Part shown: piece after piece, positions 43,155-51,868 of the stretch | Layout of the letters: each line of letters starts with the position of its first letter | Numbering within the stretch: position 1 is the stretch's first letter | Assembly (NCBI GenBank): GCA_944386605.1 | Contig: CALXBS010000007.1 | Span: forward strand, 1-51,885 | Direction: 5' to 3' | Length of the DNA: 51,885 nucleotides | Origin: an uncultured Clostridia bacterium | GTDB lineage: Bacteria; Bacillota; Clostridia; TANB77; CAG-465 | Program-made: the position numbers and the translations under genes | Notes under the pieces: generated by a model | The model's database searches: none | Told to the model about the DNA's origin: nothing | What the model saw: the letters and a program-made list of their open reading frames with translations, nothing else

Positions 43155-45755
43155 TTATTTTAATTTTTCTTTTAAACGATACAAAACCTCTAAAGCATCT
43201 TTAGGCGTCAACTCATCTAAATTTGTTTTTTCTAATATTTTGCTTACTTCTGCCATTTTATAATTAAACATATCAACTTGTATTTCTTCTGTTGTAATCT
43301 TTTTTCTTTTTTCTTGAATGGTTTTTTTAGCTAAATCTACATTTTCTAAATATTTTAATATTTCTTTTGCACGATGAATTACTGGTTTTGCGACTCCTGC
43401 AAGTTTTGCAACATAAATTCCATAAGATTCATCTGCACCACCTGGTATAATCTTTCTTAAGAAAATAACTTCATCGCCTTTTTCTTTTACTTCAATAGAA
43501 TAGTTTTTCACTCCCTCTATTTTCTTTTCTAACTCAATTAATTCATGATAATGTGTAGCAAATAATGTTTTTGCACCAATTTTATTTAAATCTGCTATAT
43601 ACTCTACCGTTGCCCAAGCAATTGCAAGTCCGTCATAGGTAGAAGTTCCTCTTCCAATTTCATCTAATATAATAAGACTACTTTTTGTTGCATTTTCTAA
43701 AATATTAGATAACTCTTGCATTTCAACCATAAAAGTAGATTGTCCCATTGCTAAATCATCTGAAGCACCAATTCTTGTAAAAATTCGATCTACTATGGAA
43801 ATAGAAGCTTGCTCTGCAGGCACAAAACTTCCTAATTGAGCCATATAAGTAATGATAGCTACTTGACGCATATAAGTTGATTTACCTGCCATATTAGGAC
43901 CTGTAATAATTAAAAAACGATCTGTATCATTATTTAAAGTAGTATCATTTGGAATAAAATCTGCATTTTTTAATGCTTTTTCAACAACCGCATGTCTTCC
44001 ATTAACAATATGAATGCTTCCGTCTTCTACAATTTGCGGTTTTACATATTGATTTTCAACTGCCACTGTTGCAAAAGAAGCTAGTACATCCAGTATAGAA
44101 ATCGTATTTGCAGTTTTTTGAATTCTAATAACTTGATCTGCTACTTTTTTCCTTATATCACAAAAAATATTATATTCTAAATCAACAAGTTTATCCTTTG
44201 CTCCTAAAATCTTTTCTTCAATTTCTTTTAATTCTTCTGTAACATATCGTTCAGCCCCAGCTAATGTTTGCTTACGAATATAACGATCTTCTGGAATTAA
44301 ATTTTTATACGAATTGGTAACTTCTATATAATAACCAAACACTCTATTATATCCAATTCTTAGCCATTTGCCTCTTATTCCAGTTCTTTCTTTTTCTTTT
44401 GCTTCTAATTCCATTAACCATTTTTGTCCTTCTGTAGAAGCATTACGATAATCTCGTACCTGTTCATCATAACTGCTTTTTATAATTCCACCTTCTTTGA
44501 TATTAATTCCTACATCTTCAAGAATAGAAGCATTAATTAAATCATATATATCACGTAAAATATCTAAATTCTGATATAATTCTATAAAATAATGATCCTG
44601 TGTAGACTGTGCAATATCTCCTAGTAATGTTTTTAACTGAGGTAGCTTTTCAAGAGAGTTTTTTAAAGAAATCATTTCTCTTGCATTCGCACTAGCTCCA
44701 ACTACTTTTGCCATCAAACGTTCCACATCATAAACCGTTTTTAATACATCACGTAAATCATCCCTTAACATATTATCTTGTACCAAAACTTCTACTGCAT
44801 TTTGTCTTTTTATAATTTCATTTTTATCTAGTAAAGGTGCTTCAATCCAATGCCTTAAAGCACGTCCACCCATAGAAGTAACAGTTTCATCTAACACCCA
44901 TAACAAACTTCCTTTTTTTGTTTTTTCTCTATTAGATTCTAATATTTCAAGGTTCTTTCTAGTACTTGTATCTAATTGCATATATTTTTCAATTTCATAT
45001 CTTTTAATTTGATTTAATTGATTAATACTGGTTTTTTGTGTTTCTAAAATATAATTTAACAATAATTTAGAAATTTCTTGTTCAATAGAAGAAAGATGAG
45101 TTTCATGATTTTTTAGCATATTTTGCAAAACATCATTTTCTCTATCGTCGTTATATACACTAATATATACATCAAAATACTTATTTAATTCTTTCATAAA
45201 AACAGTATTTTTCTTTGTCTCATCTGGAAGTACAATTTCAGATGGATTAATCCTAGAAATTTCATTAATAATTTTAATATTTACGTCAAAGCCTTTCATA
45301 CTGGTTACTGTAAATTCTCCTGTAGAAATATCACAAAAAGCAATTGCACATTCATTTTTAATATACAAAATAGCTGCAATATAATTATTTTTCTTTTCAT
45401 CTAACATTGTAAGATCTGTTATCGTTCCAGGAGTAATAATTTTTACAACATCACGTTTTACAATTCCTTTTGCTTGTTTAGGATCTTCTAGTTGTTCACA
45501 AATAGCAACTTTATATCCTTTTTCAACAAGTTTTGGAATATAGGTATTAACAGCATGATATGGAATTCCACACATAGGTGCACGCTCTTCTAACCCACAA
45601 TCTTTCCCTGTTAATGTTAATTCCAATTCTTTACTACATGTTTTTGCATCCTCAAAAAACATCTCATAAAAATCGCCTAATCTATAAAATAAAATGCAAT
45701 CCTTGTATTTTTCTTTTGTATCTAAATACATTTGCATCATAGGTGTTACTGGCAT
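43155..45755 (-). CDS. mutS: DNA mismatch recognition protein MutS
   Basis: An 866-residue mismatch sensor. The N-terminal Phe-x-Glu motif lies in RLGDFYEMFFEDA. Connector, lever and clamp regions follow, then the ATPase with Walker A TGPNMAGKST, STFMVEMQELSNIL, Walker B LIILDEIGRGTSTYDG and ATHYHEL. Full length for MutS1. GAGGGGG lies ahead of the ATG. It is separated from mutL by the inserted PLC-like gene. Confidence 0.97.
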   Translation of the reverse strand: MPVTPMMQMYLDTKEKYKDCILFYRLGDFYEMFFEDAKTCSKELELTLTGKDCGLEERAPMCGIPYHAVNTYIPKLVEKGYKVAICEQLEDPKQAKGIVKRDVVKIITPGTITDLTMLDEKKNNYIAAILYIKNECAIAFCDISTGEFTVTSMKGFDVNIKIINEISRINPSEIVLPDETKKNTVFMKELNKYFDVYISVYNDDRENDVLQNMLKNHETHLSSIEQEISKLLLNYILETQKTSINQLNQIKRYEIEKYMQLDTSTRKNLEILESNREKTKKGSLLWVLDETVTSMGGRALRHWIEAPLLDKNEIIKRQNAVEVLVQDNMLRDDLRDVLKTVYDVERLMAKVVGASANAREMISLKNSLEKLPQLKTLLGDIAQSTQDHYFIELYQNLDILRDIYDLINASILEDVGINIKEGGIIKSSYDEQVRDYRNASTEGQKWLMELEAKEKERTGIRGKWLRIGYNRVFGYYIEVTNSYKNLIPEDRYIRKQTLAGAERYVTEELKEIEEKILGAKDKLVDLEYNIFCDIRKKVADQVIRIQKTANTISILDVLASFATVAVENQYVKPQIVEDGSIHIVNGRHAVVEKALKNADFIPNDTTLNNDTDRFLIITGPNMAGKSTYMRQVAIITYMAQLGSFVPAEQASISIVDRIFTRIGASDDLAMGQSTFMVEMQELSNILENATKSSLIILDEIGRGTSTYDGLAIAWATVEYIADLNKIGAKTLFATHYHELIELEKKIEGVKNYSIEVKEKGDEVIFLRKIIPGGADESYGIYVAKLAGVAKPVIHRAKEILKYLENVDLAKKTIQEKRKKITTEEIQVDMFNYKMAEVSKILEKTNLDELTPKDALEVLYRLKEKLK

Positions 45756-45860
45756 ATTTTTTCCCCCTCAATATTTTCCTATTATATCAAAAAAGTAGAA
45801 AAAAAACAATAAAAAATATTAAGAATCGACACATTCATGCATAACAAATTTGCTAGTAAT

Positions 45861-46388
45861 TCAAGAAACAAAATGCGCATTTACTAATAAAACACCAATA
45901 ATCATAATTGTAATATCTGCTAATAGCCCTGCTATTAAAATTCCTCTTGTTTTTTTGATACCAACAGATCCTAATAAAACAGTAGCCGTATAAAAAGTAG
46001 TCTCCGAAGCCCCCATTACAATAGAAGCAATTAAGCCTGCGGTAGAATCTACACCACTTGTTTTAAAAATATCCATTACAACAGATGTAGAAGCACCTCC
46101 TGATAAAGGTCTCATTAGAAATAGTGGAACCACTTCCGTAGGAATATGAAAATATGTTAGAATTGGAGTTAAAGGAGCAAGTAATATTGTAAGAGCTCCC
46201 GTATCTTTCAAAAGTCCCATAATAATTGTAATTGCTAATATATACGGAAAAATAGAATAGACAATATGTAATCCTTCTAAAACTCCTTCAATAAATAATT
46301 TAAAGACATCCTTTTTTTCTTTTACACCACAAAGAATGATTAGTAAAATAGAAAAAGGAACCACATATGAAATAACTTTAAAGAACAT
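45861..46388 (-). CDS. spmB: Spore maturation protein B
   Basis: A 175-residue polytopic protein of the nucleoside-recognition (Gate) family: FPYILAITIIMGLLKDTGAL, FLMRPLSGGASTSVVMDIF and VMGASETTFYT. With SpmA it is needed for spore core dehydration in Bacillus. It overlaps spmA by 11 nt; GGAGAA precedes the ATG. Confidence 0.92.
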   Translation of the reverse strand: MFFKVISYVVPFSILLIILCGVKEKKDVFKLFIEGVLEGLHIVYSIFPYILAITIIMGLLKDTGALTILLAPLTPILTYFHIPTEVVPLFLMRPLSGGASTSVVMDIFKTSGVDSTAGLIASIVMGASETTFYTATVLLGSVGIKKTRGILIAGLLADITIMIIGVLLVNAHFVS

Positions 46389-46962
46389 AAATTCTCCTTT
46401 TATTTAAAAATTTAATACTACACAATCCTACTATTAAAGCAATGGTACTAGCAATCCAGACTGCTACAATAATACTAGAGGGATTTTGAGAACCATACAT
46501 AGCACGTAAAGCTATCATACTCGTTGGAATCAGTTGCAAGGAAGCCGTATTAATTAAAATAAAAGTAGTCATATTGTCACTTGGTTCATCTTTTTTAGGA
46601 TTTTCTTTTTGCAATTCTTGTACTGCTTTAATACCATTAAGCGTTGCTGCATTACCAACACCTAATATATTAGAGGCTATATTTAAACTCATATATTCTA
46701 TTGCTTTTTCGTTTAGCTGTTTTTTATCAAATAGAAAATACAATATTTTAGACAATGCATGTGAGAATTTTTTAATTACTTTTGTCTCTGATAAAATTTT
46801 AAAAATACCACTCCAAAAACACATCATTCCTGCTAACCCTATTACATTTTCTATACTACTTTTTCCACTTTCCATAATAGAACTTAAAACCACATCTACA
46901 TTTCCTGAAAACATTGCAACCAGTATAGAAAAAATAAATATAAAAGACCATATTTTCGACAT
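46378..46962 (-). CDS. spmA: Spore maturation protein A
   Basis: A 194-residue Gate-domain membrane protein: LAGMMCFWSGIFKIL, NIASNILGVGNAATLNGIKA and ILINTASLQLIPTSMIALRA. It forms a pair with spmB. ATG 46962 is chosen for the upstream TGAGGA site. Presence of the pair suggests endospore formation in this lineage, though such genes also persist in non-sporing relatives. Confidence 0.92.
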   Translation of the reverse strand: MSKIWSFIFIFSILVAMFSGNVDVVLSSIMESGKSSIENVIGLAGMMCFWSGIFKILSETKVIKKFSHALSKILYFLFDKKQLNEKAIEYMSLNIASNILGVGNAATLNGIKAVQELQKENPKKDEPSDNMTTFILINTASLQLIPTSMIALRAMYGSQNPSSIIVAVWIASTIALIVGLCSIKFLNKRRIYVL

Positions 46963-47074
46963 AATTTTATTCCTCACTTTACAGACATTATATGTTTTTC
47001 TTTTATTTTAATCACTTCTATTTTTATTTTTCTTGTAATATTATATAATATGGTTATTAATAAAGGAGGAACTT

Positions 47075-47254
47075 ATGAAAGGATATCGATTAAATCCAGA
47101 CTTGGACTATGTAATGAAAATTATGCAAGGAACGGAAAAAAAAGAAGGACATTGTCCTTGTAGAATCAAAATGGATGAAACTACTTTATGTCCTTGCGAT
47201 GAATTTATAGAAAAAGGAATTTGTAAATGTAAGCTATTTTTGCCAATAGAATAA
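47075..47254 (+). CDS. Mini ferredoxin-thioredoxin-reductase-like CxC protein, 59 residues
   Basis: A short protein beginning MKGYRLNPDLDYVMKIMQG with three CxC pairs: CPC, 9 residues, CPC, 8 residues, CKC. The catalytic chain of ferredoxin-thioredoxin reductase has CPC-X16-CPC-X8-CHC, binding a 4Fe-4S cluster next to a redox disulfide. Here the first spacing is shorter and the His of the last motif is Lys, so it is a reduced relative, perhaps redox-active or a simple metal binder. AAGGAGG lies 6-8 nt before the ATG. It is followed directly by a terminator. Confidence 0.8.
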   Translation: MKGYRLNPDLDYVMKIMQGTEKKEGHCPCRIKMDETTLCPCDEFIEKGICKCKLFLPIE

Positions 47255-47275
47255 TTATGTAAATTTTTTCTTTTA

Positions 47276-47302
47276 AAAAGCACCACTAAAAGGTGCTTTT
47301 AT
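47276..47302 (+). terminator. Terminator of the CxC protein gene
   Basis: AAAAGCACC (47276-47284) pairs with GGTGCTTTT (47292-47300), then ATTT. Confidence 0.75.
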
Positions 47303-47331
47303 TTGACATTTCTTCAAAACTATGGTATCAT
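47303..47331 (+). promoter_or_regulatory. Promoter of the choline-binding-repeat gene
   Basis: TTGACA (47303-47308), 17 nt, TATCAT (47326-47331). Confidence 0.65.
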
Positions 47332-47392
47332 TATTTATGTAGACAGTTCATCATTTTATTCTAAAAAAATTTATTTGGAAGGAGAACAATTT

Positions 47393-48580
47393 ATGAAACG
47401 GAGAAAACAATTTTTAATCACAATCGTCAGCATGCTCGTCTTATTATTTAGCATGAGTGTCACGGCCTATGCGGCAGAAACGATCAAAAAGATCGAAGTC
47501 AAGTTCAAAGTACAAGAAGAGGGCGAAGAACCCGAAATCACCTTAGATTCTGACTCCCACAGTCACATTACCTCTATTCGCTGGTATGATGACTACGATG
47601 ATGAATGGTACGATTCCTTTAGTGATTTTGGCGATGACTTAGATCCCAACGCAACCGTAAGAGGAACTTTACGGATAGCGGCAGACGAAGGTTATGAATA
47701 CGATAATCTTGACCGAAGATCTGCATGGAAGTTTACGGGAGACAAATCCCGCGTTTCTTACCGCTCCGCAGATTACAATTCCACAGAAGCTATTTTCCGC
47801 TTCTATTACGGTCCTGTAGGAGGGAACGTAGAATTAGAAGATGTCTACTGGGACGGCACCGTTGCAAGATGGGATAGTGCAAAGGGAGTTGACTCTTATA
47901 CTCTAACTTTGTACAAAGGCAGCACAAGAAAGCAGGTAATCGACAATATCACATCCAACCGCATTGATCTTTCCTCTTATTTAACCGAAAAGGGAACATA
48001 TTACTTCAAAGTAAAACCAGTATTTTCTGATAGTCGTATTGAAGGCAAATATGTTGAGTCCTATAACTCCTTAAGAGTCGATAATCCATATTCCGGATCT
48101 GGTAGTAACAACAACTACAATAATTCTGGCAATTATAGCTATGATTATAATTATCGGAATAACTGGAAATGGTGTTCAGATTCTAGATGGAGATACTATG
48201 ACGCTAACGGAAATGCTATCACTTTCGGCTGGCAGAAGATCAACAACGTCTACTATTACTTTAAAGACGGTTATATGCAGACTGGATGGATTTTAGACGG
48301 AAATCAGTGGTACTACTTAACTACTAGTGGTGCAATGGCTACAGGTTTAATTCAGGACAATGGCCGATATTATTATTTATGGCCAACCGGTAATATGGCT
48401 ACCGGCTGGGTAGCAATTAACAGTCAGTGGTATTTCTTTGATAGAACCAGCGGACATATGCTGGCAAATCAGTATATTACTGACAATGGTAAAAATTATT
48501 ACCTCTTCCCTGATGGTCACATGGCCGCCAATCAGTATATTGGCAACCTGTATGCTGGTCCTGACGGATCACTCCGTTAA
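47393..48580 (+). CDS. Secreted protein with choline-binding-type repeats
   Basis: A 395-residue secreted protein. A signal peptide (MKRRKQF..., hydrophobic to AYAAE) is followed by an acidic unknown domain (about 30-140), a fibronectin-like segment (about 150-225, VARWDSAKGVDSYTLTLYKG) and an Asn/Tyr/Ser linker. Five or so cell-wall-binding repeats (about 255-395) have the GWxxxxxxWYYLxxxGxMxTG pattern, which bind choline or wall polymers. Base composition is clearly GC-richer (many C/G third positions), indicating acquisition, probably from a Lachnospiraceae-like source. AAGGAG lies before ATG 47393. Confidence 0.85.
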   Translation: MKRRKQFLITIVSMLVLLFSMSVTAYAAETIKKIEVKFKVQEEGEEPEITLDSDSHSHITSIRWYDDYDDEWYDSFSDFGDDLDPNATVRGTLRIAADEGYEYDNLDRRSAWKFTGDKSRVSYRSADYNSTEAIFRFYYGPVGGNVELEDVYWDGTVARWDSAKGVDSYTLTLYKGSTRKQVIDNITSNRIDLSSYLTEKGTYYFKVKPVFSDSRIEGKYVESYNSLRVDNPYSGSGSNNNYNNSGNYSYDYNYRNNWKWCSDSRWRYYDANGNAITFGWQKINNVYYYFKDGYMQTGWILDGNQWYYLTTSGAMATGLIQDNGRYYYLWPTGNMATGWVAINSQWYFFDRTSGHMLANQYITDNGKNYYLFPDGHMAANQYIGNLYAGPDGSLR

Positions 48581-48591
48581 AAAAAGAAAAG

Positions 48592-48622
48592 CTCGAAGAG
48601 TAACATCTTCGAGTTTTTCTTG
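48592..48622 (+). terminator. Terminator of the choline-binding-repeat gene
   Basis: CTCGAAGA (48592-48599) pairs with TCTTCGAG (48606-48613), followed by TTTTTCTT. Confidence 0.85.
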
Positions 48623-48634
48623 TATATGTAAATA

Positions 48635-48711
48635 AATATATAAAATAAGCATAAATGCTTATCTGGTATTGCTAGAGGAACTATTTCCTCATCCTTTCGG
48701 CTTATAGCATT
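48635..48711 (-). ncRNA. Unidentified structured small RNA with own promoter and terminator
   Basis: On the minus strand a promoter (48718-48746) is followed by about 75 nt that fold into outer GCTA/TAGC pairing around CC-GAAA-GG and GAGGAA-ATAG-TTCCTC hairpins. A terminator hairpin, ATAAGCAT/ATGCTTAT, and a T-rich tail close it. No reading frame with a ribosome site fits. It lies between the convergent-side terminator of one gene and the divergent mgtA gene. I could not match it to a known riboswitch or sRNA class. Confidence 0.5.
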
Positions 48712-48717
48712 GTATCT

Positions 48718-48746
48718 ATTATATCATCAAACAAATTTAAAATCAA
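48718..48746 (-). promoter_or_regulatory. Promoter of the small RNA
   Basis: TTGATT (48741-48746), exactly 17 nt, TATAAT (48718-48723) on the minus strand. Confidence 0.65.
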
Positions 48747-48804
48747 TATAAATTTTTGTCTTTTTTATTATAAAATTACATAGTTTTATTTTATTAAGAT
48801 ATGT

Positions 48805-48810
48805 TATAAT
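48805..48810 (+). promoter_or_regulatory. -10 box of the P-type ATPase gene
   Basis: TATAAT at 48805-48810. Transcription would begin near 48816-48818, so the ATG at 48815 cannot be the start codon and TTG 48839 must be used. The -35 is weak. Confidence 0.55.
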
Positions 48811-48838
48811 ATTTATGATCATAAAAGGAGATGATATT

Positions 48839-51445
48839 TTGAAAAATGAAAAAGAGGATGTAGATATATGTAAAATATATGGTGAAGATTGCACTATATC
48901 AAAAGAAGATTTTATTCAAAAATATAAAATAAAAGAGTCTGGCTTAATTTCAAAAGAAGTATCTAAAAGAAGAAAAAAATATGGTGAAAATCAAGTGAAA
49001 CAAACAAAATCTAAGAAATGGTACAACTATTTTTTTGAAAGTTTATTTACACCATTTAATTGTATATTACTTGGAATCATATTAATATTAATATATACAG
49101 ATATTTATCTTGCTGATCCTCCAAGTTATGCAAATATTATTGTGATCATTATTTTAGTAACCGCAAGTACATTTTTAGATTTTTTTGAAGAATACCGTTC
49201 AAATAAAGCAGCTGAAAAATTAAAAGAAATTGTAGAAACAACAACTTGTGTCATTCGAAATGGAAAAGAAGTAACTATTCCTATTAAAAACATAACAATA
49301 GGAGATGTTGTCAAGCTTTCAGCTGGTAGTATGATACCAGCCGATTTAAGAATCATTGAAGCAAAAGATTTATATGTTAGTCAATCATCTCTTACTGGTG
49401 AATCGGATAGTGTAAAAAAAGAGGAAAATTCTAATTTATCTTTAAAAGACATTGAAGATTTAACAGATTTAGATACCATTTGTTTTATGGGAACAAACGT
49501 TGTTTCTGGTAGTGCTACAGGTGTTGTTATACATATAGCAGACGATACATATTTTGGAAAAGTAGCTCACACTTTAACTTTAGGTAAACCTCAAACTGCT
49601 TTTCAAAAAGGAATTGAAACCATTAGCAGATTATTAATTAAAATTATGCTTTGTGTTATTCCTATTGTGTTCTTATTTAATGTATGGAAACATGACAATA
49701 TAACTGCTTTTACTTTTGCAGTAGCAATAGCAATATGCATAACTCCTTTACTCTTGCCTGTCATTTTATCATCTAGTTTATCAAAAGGCGCTATACGAAT
49801 GTCTAAGAAAAAAACAATTGTTAAAAAGTTAGACTCAATCCAAAATTTCGGAGCTATGAATATTTTATGTACTGATAAAACAGGAACTTTAACAGAAGAT
49901 AAAATTGTTCTTGAGAAATATTTAGATATAAAAGGAAATCCAGATATTCGAATTTTAAAAAATGTTTTTCTTAATTCTTATTATCAGACTGGTCTTAAAG
50001 GAAATATAGATGAAGCTATTATAAAAAAAGGGCTTGCTAATGGAATGGATGAATTAAAGAAAATATTCAAAAAAGTGGATGAAATCCCATTTGATTTTTC
50101 ACGTAGACGTTTATCTGTTATTGTAAGTGATGGCACTAAAAAACAACTTATTACTAAAGGTGCAGTAGAAGAAATATTAAGTATTTGCACAACTGTAGAT
50201 TATAAAGGGCAAATATTTCCTATAACTAAAGAAATTAAAGACAACATAAAAAATATAAGTAAAAGTTTAAATGAAGAAGGATTAAGAGTAATAGCTGTTG
50301 CTCAAAGAAATGATATTGATGAAATTCAACATTTTGAAGTAAAAGATGAAAAAAATATGATACTACTTGGATTTATAGGCTTTCTTGATCCACCTAAAAA
50401 AACTGCTAAAGAATCTATAGCTAAATTAAATAAAGCTGGAATTCGCGTTATGGTTTTAACAGGAGATAATGTAGAAGTAACTAACTGTATTTGTAAAAAA
50501 GTAAATATTCATTCAGAAAAAATAATACTTGGTAGCCAAATAGATAAATTAACAGATATGGCTGTTTTAAGACTTCTTAAGAAGAACAATATATTTGCCA
50601 AATTATCACCTATTCAAAAAGCAAGAATTGTAAGAATATTAAAAGAAAGTCAAAATATAGTAGGATATATGGGTGATGGTATAAATGACAGTCCTTCGCT
50701 TACAACCTCAGATGTAGGTATTTCTGTTGACAGTGCTGTAGACATTGCAAAAGATTCTGCAGATATTATTTTATTAAAGAAAGACTTAAATGTATTACTA
50801 GATGGAGTTACAGAAGGTAGACGTACTTTTTCTAATTTAATGAAATATATTAAACTTGCAACCAGTTTTAACTTTGGTGAAGTTTTATCTTTATTTCTTG
50901 CTAGTATATTTCTACCATTTTTACCAGAAACCCCAATACAATTACTAGTTGAAGGTTTATTATATGATTTAGGACAAATGACTTTACCTTTTGATAATGT
51001 TGATCAAGAAGATTTAGAAAAGCCTAAAAAGTTTTCCTTAAGTAAATTAAAAGATTTCATATTCTTTATGGGACCTTTAAGCGCGCTATTTGATATTATT
51101 GTATATTTATCATTATGGTTTATCTTTAAAGTAAGAGATGTTGCAACCTTCCAAACAATGAGTTTCTCTTTTAGTATTGTATCTAACTTAATAGGCCTAC
51201 ATATCATTAGAACTGGTAAAATACCATTTATTCAAAGCAATGCACATATAGCCGTATATTTCTCTTCCATAGCTTTAATGTTGGTAGGAATTATTATTCC
51301 TTTCACTCCCCTTGGAAATATTTTAGGATTTATCCCGTTACAAGCTAATTATATATTTTTAATTTTTGCCGTAACTTTCCTATACTGTATTGTTGCTATG
51401 ATTGCAAAAAAAATATATATCAAAAAGTTCAAAGAATGGATTTAA
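48839..51445 (+). CDS. mgtA: MgtA-type magnesium-translocating P-type ATPase
   Basis: About 868 residues, a P-type ATPase of the Mg2+ importing P3B branch. It has an N-terminal cation ATPase domain, actuator TGES (SLTGESDSVKK), and the phosphorylation site DKTGTLTED with the family's preceding KKLDSIQNFGAMNILC. Nucleotide-binding domain, hinge GDGINDSPSL and about ten membrane helices follow; LPFDNVDQEDLEKPKKF near the C-terminus is typical of MgtA/MgtB. TTG at 48839 follows AAGGAG by 8-10 nt. No M-box leader is visible, so Mg2+ control must use other means. Confidence 0.9.
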   Translation: MKNEKEDVDICKIYGEDCTISKEDFIQKYKIKESGLISKEVSKRRKKYGENQVKQTKSKKWYNYFFESLFTPFNCILLGIILILIYTDIYLADPPSYANIIVIIILVTASTFLDFFEEYRSNKAAEKLKEIVETTTCVIRNGKEVTIPIKNITIGDVVKLSAGSMIPADLRIIEAKDLYVSQSSLTGESDSVKKEENSNLSLKDIEDLTDLDTICFMGTNVVSGSATGVVIHIADDTYFGKVAHTLTLGKPQTAFQKGIETISRLLIKIMLCVIPIVFLFNVWKHDNITAFTFAVAIAICITPLLLPVILSSSLSKGAIRMSKKKTIVKKLDSIQNFGAMNILCTDKTGTLTEDKIVLEKYLDIKGNPDIRILKNVFLNSYYQTGLKGNIDEAIIKKGLANGMDELKKIFKKVDEIPFDFSRRRLSVIVSDGTKKQLITKGAVEEILSICTTVDYKGQIFPITKEIKDNIKNISKSLNEEGLRVIAVAQRNDIDEIQHFEVKDEKNMILLGFIGFLDPPKKTAKESIAKLNKAGIRVMVLTGDNVEVTNCICKKVNIHSEKIILGSQIDKLTDMAVLRLLKKNNIFAKLSPIQKARIVRILKESQNIVGYMGDGINDSPSLTTSDVGISVDSAVDIAKDSADIILLKKDLNVLLDGVTEGRRTFSNLMKYIKLATSFNFGEVLSLFLASIFLPFLPETPIQLLVEGLLYDLGQMTLPFDNVDQEDLEKPKKFSLSKLKDFIFFMGPLSALFDIIVYLSLWFIFKVRDVATFQTMSFSFSIVSNLIGLHIIRTGKIPFIQSNAHIAVYFSSIALMLVGIIIPFTPLGNILGFIPLQANYIFLIFAVTFLYCIVAMIAKKIYIKKFKEWI

Positions 51446-51457
51446 TAATAATTATAT

Positions 51458-51500
51458 AAAAGGAATGTTATCGTAAAAAACTAATAACATTCCTTTTTAT
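51458..51500 (+). terminator. Terminator of the P-type ATPase gene
   Basis: AAAAGGAATGTTAT pairs with ATAACATTCCTTTT, followed by TAT; it also closes the tRNA-Arg unit from the other side. Confidence 0.8.
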
Positions 51501-51501
51501 T

Positions 51502-51578
51502 TGGTACACCCGACAGGATTTGAACCTGCAACCCCCAAGTTCGTAGCCTGGTACTCTATCCAGTTGAGCTACGGGTGC
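51502..51578 (-). tRNA. tRNA-Arg (ACG)
   Basis: On the minus strand acceptor GCACCCG/CGGGTGT, anticodon loop CTACGAA, TTCAAAT T-loop and encoded CCA. The A34 is normally changed to inosine. Confidence 0.95.
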
Positions 51579-51729
51579 TTAAATTATCATAATACAGTAA
51601 TTATTATACATCAAAATACAAATAATTTCAATATAAATTTCAAAATCCTTATAACTTCTTCTTAAAAATATACTTGCATAAAAATAGAAACATGATATAA
51701 TTATATATAATTTTAATAAAAAACTATTT

Positions 51730-51806
51730 GACTTTGTAACTCAGCTGGATAGAGTGCTTCCCTCCTAAGGAAGAAGTCGGCGGTTCAAATCCGCCCAAGG
51801 TCACCA
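51730..51806 (+). tRNA. tRNA-Arg (CCT)
   Basis: Acceptor GACTTTG/CAAGGTC, anticodon loop CTCCTAA, TTCAAAT T-loop and encoded CCA. Confidence 0.95.
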
Positions 51807-51837
51807 ACATAAAGGGGCTGTAAAAAAAGTCCCAAAG

Positions 51838-51868
51838 AAAAATGAGTGAAGAAAATTCACTCATTTTT
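51838..51868 (+). terminator. Terminator after tRNA-Arg (CCT)
   Basis: AAAAATGAGTGAA and TTCACTCATTTTT arms with a short A-rich loop. Confidence 0.75.

Noticed and set aside
48614-48838. Mg2+ riboswitch (M-box) or other cation riboswitch in front of mgtA
   Set aside because: The structured part is on the opposite strand with its own promoter, and the mgtA promoter lies downstream of it. No M-box or yybP-type motif is visible.
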